DNA of 64,000 bases. Source: an uncultured Holophagaceae bacterium. Its GTDB lineage: Bacteria; Acidobacteriota; Holophagae; Holophagales; Holophagaceae. This document shows, one piece after another, positions 61,605-64,000 of this stretch (position 1 is its first letter; the number at the start of each line of letters is the position of its first letter). The DNA lies in assembly GCA_903884655.1 (NCBI GenBank), contig CAISFO010000056.1, forward strand, positions 1 through 64,000, read 5' to 3'. The position numbers and the translations under genes were made by a program. The notes under the pieces were generated by a model. The model did not search any database and was not told the origin of the DNA. It worked only from the letters and a program-made list of their open reading frames with translations.

Positions 61605-62825
61605 ATGTCCCCTTCCGCCTTGCTCGGTCCTGACGGCCGCCTGCTCTTCCTGGCGCGGGCGGCGCGAATGTTCGCCTACGGTTTCCTCTCCGTGGTACTG
61701 GTGCTCTACCTGGCGGGTCTGGGCTTCGGGGAGGGGCGCATCGGCCTGCTCCTCACCCTCACCTTGGTGGGGGATGCCCTCATCTCCCTGGCCATCACCC
61801 TGCGGGCGGATCGCCTGGGACGGAAGCGGATGCTGATCCTGGGCGCCCTGCTCATGATCCTGGCAGGCCTGCCCTTCGCCCTCAGCGGCAGTTTCTGGGT
61901 GCTGGTGGTGGCGGCCACCCTGGGTGTCATCAGCCCCTCGGGCAACGAGGTGGGTCCATTCCTGGCCATCGAGCAGGCCGCCCTGTCCCAGGTGCTGCTG
62001 GAGGAGCGCCGTACGGGCGTCTTCGCCTGGTACCACCTCACCGGCGCCTTCGCCACGGCCCTGGGGGCCCTGGCCGGGGGCTGGTCCGCCCAGGGGCTCC
62101 AGGCCCAGGGCCTGGCTCCCGTGGCCAGCTACCGGGTGCTGGTGCTGGCCTACGCCACCGTGGGCCTGCTGCTGGCCCTGCTCTTTGCCTGGCTCTCGCC
62201 TCGCATTGAGGCGCCCTCTGCCGATGCCCAGGCCGGGCGCTGGGGCCTGCATGCCTCCAAGGGGGTGGTGCTGCGCCTCTCGGCCCTATTCTCACTGGAC
62301 GCCTTCGCTGGCGGCTTCGTCATCCAGAGCCTGGTGGCCTACTGGTTCCACAAGCGGTTCGGCACCTCGCCAGGCCAGCTGGGGACCATCTTCTTCGCGG
62401 CCAACCTGCTGGCGGGGCTCTCGGCCCTCTATGCCGTGAAGCTGTCGAAGCGCATTGGCCTCATCCGCACCATGGTCTACACGCACATCCCGTCAAATGT
62501 GCTGCTGATTCTGGTGCCCCTCATGCCGAACCTGCCCCTGGCCGTGGCCATGCTACTGCTGCGCTTCAGTATTTCTCAGATGGACGTGCCCGTGCGCCAG
62601 GCCTACACCATGGCCGTGGTGGCGCCGGACGAGCGCTCCGCCGCTGCGGGGGTCACCGGCATCGCCCGCACCACGGGGGCCGCCATCTCCCCCGTGCTGG
62701 CCGCCCCGCTACTCGCCCTACCGGCCCTGGCCGGGGCACCCTTCTTTCTGGCCGGGGGCCTGAAGATCCTCTATGACTTGCTGCTCTACCGGATGTTCAA
62801 GACTTCGGACCGCCAGGGGGACTGA
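61605..62825 (+). CDS. MFS transporter
   Basis: Major facilitator of 406 aa, about 12 spans. The loop motif RADRLGRKRMLI (about 66-77) is the MFS signature. The later 'VRQAYTMAVVAPDERSAAAGVT' fits a multidrug-export-type subset. Substrate not assignable. Starts 37 bp after the hybrid kinase stop. Confidence 0.85.
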   Translation: MSPSALLGPDGRLLFLARAARMFAYGFLSVVLVLYLAGLGFGEGRIGLLLTLTLVGDALISLAITLRADRLGRKRMLILGALLMILAGLPFALSGSFWVLVVAATLGVISPSGNEVGPFLAIEQAALSQVLLEERRTGVFAWYHLTGAFATALGALAGGWSAQGLQAQGLAPVASYRVLVLAYATVGLLLALLFAWLSPRIEAPSADAQAGRWGLHASKGVVLRLSALFSLDAFAGGFVIQSLVAYWFHKRFGTSPGQLGTIFFAANLLAGLSALYAVKLSKRIGLIRTMVYTHIPSNVLLILVPLMPNLPLAVAMLLLRFSISQMDVPVRQAYTMAVVAPDERSAAAGVTGIARTTGAAISPVLAAPLLALPALAGAPFFLAGGLKILYDLLLYRMFKTSDRQGD

Positions 62826-62923
62826 AGTTCCATTGATCACAAGGTCCCTGGATGTTTCGCCAGGAAGAGAACAAGCTGGTCGTCAATAGCTCCGAAATCG
62901 ATCTTCAACCCAGGAGGACTCGC

Positions 62924-64000
62924 ATGAGCACCCGTGATCTCGTCCGCACCACTTTGGCTGCTGCGCTGCTGGCAACCACCGCCCTCGGGGCCGCACCGCC
63001 CCCGGAACCCGTGAAGGTGGGCTTCGTCTATGTGGGACCCGTGGGGGACTCGGGCTGGACCTTCCAGCACGACCTGGGGCGCCGGCAGATGGAGGCGAAT
63101 CTCAAGGGCAAGGTGGTGACCCGCTTCGTGGAGAACGTACCCGAGGGTGCCGACTCCGAGCGTGTGATCCGTGAGATGGCCCAGGGCGGAGCGAAGGTCA
63201 TCTTCGCCACCTCGTTCGGCTACATGAACCCCTGCCTCAACGTGGCCAAGCAGTTCCCCAACACGGTATTCATGCACGCGACCGGCTACAAGACCGCCCC
63301 CAACATGGGCATCTACAACGGCCGCTTCTATGAGGGCCGCTACCTCAACGGCGTTCTGGCGGGCAAGCTCACGAAGACGAACATCGCCGGCTACGTGGCC
63401 TCGTATCCCATCCCCGAAGTGGTCATGGGCATCAACGCCTTCCTGCGGGGCATGCGCAGCGTCAACCCCAAGGCCGAGATGCGCGTGGTGTGGGTGAACT
63501 CCTGGTTCGACCCGGGCAAGGAGCGCGAGGCGGCCCTGACCCTCATCGCACAGGGCGCGGACATACTCACCCATGAGACCGACTCCGCCGCTGCCAACCA
63601 GGCCGCCGAGGAGAAGGGCGTGAAGGTCTTCGCCTACAACTCCGACGAGTCCAAGTACGGCCCCAAGGCCCAGGTGGGCGGCACCATCCTGACCTGGGGT
63701 GACTACTACACCAAGGTGGTGGGCGACGTGCTGGCGGGGCAGTGGAAGAGCGGCAGTGTCTGGGGCGGCCTCAAGGACGGCTTCATCAAAATGGGCCCCA
63801 TGAGCGCCGCGGTGCCCAAGGACGTCCAGGCCATGGTCAAGCACCTGGAGGCCCAGATCGTGGCTGGCAAGCTGCATCCCTTCACGGGCCCCGTGGTGGA
63901 TCAGGATGGCAAGGTGCGCGTGCCCGCAGGCCAGACCATCTCCGATCACGACCTGGAGAAGATGGACTACTTCGTCCAGGGCGTGGCGTCGAAGCTACCG
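62924..64000 (+). CDS. BMP-family (PnrA-like) ABC substrate-binding protein, cut by the window end
   Basis: Open frame of 359 codons to the last base, no stop reached. A signal peptide (about 1-22, ALGA) is followed by VKVGFVYVGPVGDSGWTFQHDLGRR, FATSFGYMNP, VFMHATGYKTAPNMGIYNGRFYEGRYLNGVLAG, AYNSDESKYGPK and GPVVDQDGKVRVPAG. This matches periplasmic Bmp/PnrA proteins that bind nucleosides or similar ligands. ATG 62924 has GGAGG 6 bp upstream. The rest of the ABC transporter presumably follows outside the window. Confidence 0.9.
   Translation, partial: MSTRDLVRTTLAAALLATTALGAAPPPEPVKVGFVYVGPVGDSGWTFQHDLGRRQMEANLKGKVVTRFVENVPEGADSERVIREMAQGGAKVIFATSFGYMNPCLNVAKQFPNTVFMHATGYKTAPNMGIYNGRFYEGRYLNGVLAGKLTKTNIAGYVASYPIPEVVMGINAFLRGMRSVNPKAEMRVVWVNSWFDPGKEREAALTLIAQGADILTHETDSAAANQAAEEKGVKVFAYNSDESKYGPKAQVGGTILTWGDYYTKVVGDVLAGQWKSGSVWGGLKDGFIKMGPMSAAVPKDVQAMVKHLEAQIVAGKLHPFTGPVVDQDGKVRVPAGQTISDHDLEKMDYFVQGVASKLP

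Noticed and set aside
62837..63949. 370-aa minus-strand frame at the window end
   Set aside because: It is opposite the BMP-family protein, which has a signal peptide and all family motifs on the plus strand and simply lacks a stop inside the window.

Overview
The window looks like a stretch of chromosome from a GC-rich, diderm, respiratory bacterium. An Oar-type TonB receptor with a carboxypeptidase-like domain, a c-heme chemoreceptor, many PAS kinases and a linked bc/cbb3 respiratory operon point to Acidobacteriota, most likely a Geothrix-like member of the Holophagaceae. This is an inference from gene content; there is no rRNA or other marker gene here. I see no tRNA, CRISPR array or insertion sequence.

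Region 1 (169-20541, + strand) is the most unusual part. It opens with a PAS histidine kinase and an NtrC-type sigma54 activator, in an overlapping run with an exported metallophosphoesterase and an MFS transporter. Downstream lie three promoters of identical design: two 16-bp palindromes (GTGCGR-N4-YCGCAC) set 20-21 bp apart centre to centre, then a sigma54 -24/-12 element 92-93 bp from the midpoint of the pair. They precede a Big_2 lipoprotein, an exported CYTH-like protein followed by an exported, catalytically degenerate pyrophosphatase homologue, and an OprO/OprP-type (phosphate-selective) porin. Interspersed and following are another exported CYTH-like protein, an exported histidine phosphatase, a NeuTTM-like short CYTH enzyme, two related TTM/CYTH-like proteins, a DASS transporter, and two MgtC/DUF4010 membrane proteins. 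I interpret this as an undescribed sigma54-controlled system that handles pyro-, tri- or polyphosphate (or a similar anion) in the envelope.

Region 2 (20591-24703) holds a chemoreceptor, a small membrane protein, a TPMT-type methyltransferase and a CapA-family protein. Region 3 (24719-36731, - strand) is a peptide/cyanophycin utilisation cluster: RpiR regulator, TonB receptor, exported cyanophycinase, M14 carboxypeptidase, isoaspartyl dipeptidase, C45-like Ntn hydrolase, YfcC transporter and M28 peptidase. Two long inverted repeats lie in its gaps. Region 4 (36751-41633, - strand) has a YcaQ-like protein, a chemoreceptor with a c-type heme site in its sensor domain, and an FadH-like flavoenzyme.

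Region 5 (42123-54976) is a respiratory operon behind a roughly 300-bp island of about 22% G+C: CcoS-like protein, Rieske protein, cytochrome b, seven-heme cytochrome c, CcoN, CcoO, two small membrane proteins, a GltD-like flavoprotein with ferredoxin sites, CcoG, a 53-aa membrane protein, CcoI, and a SafE-type protein on the opposite strand. No CcoP is present, so the seven-heme cytochrome may link the bc complex to the oxidase. Region 6 (55053-64000) contains small conserved proteins, an M14 peptidase, a CHMI-like protein, a hybrid histidine kinase, an MFS transporter and a BMP-family binding protein cut by the window end.
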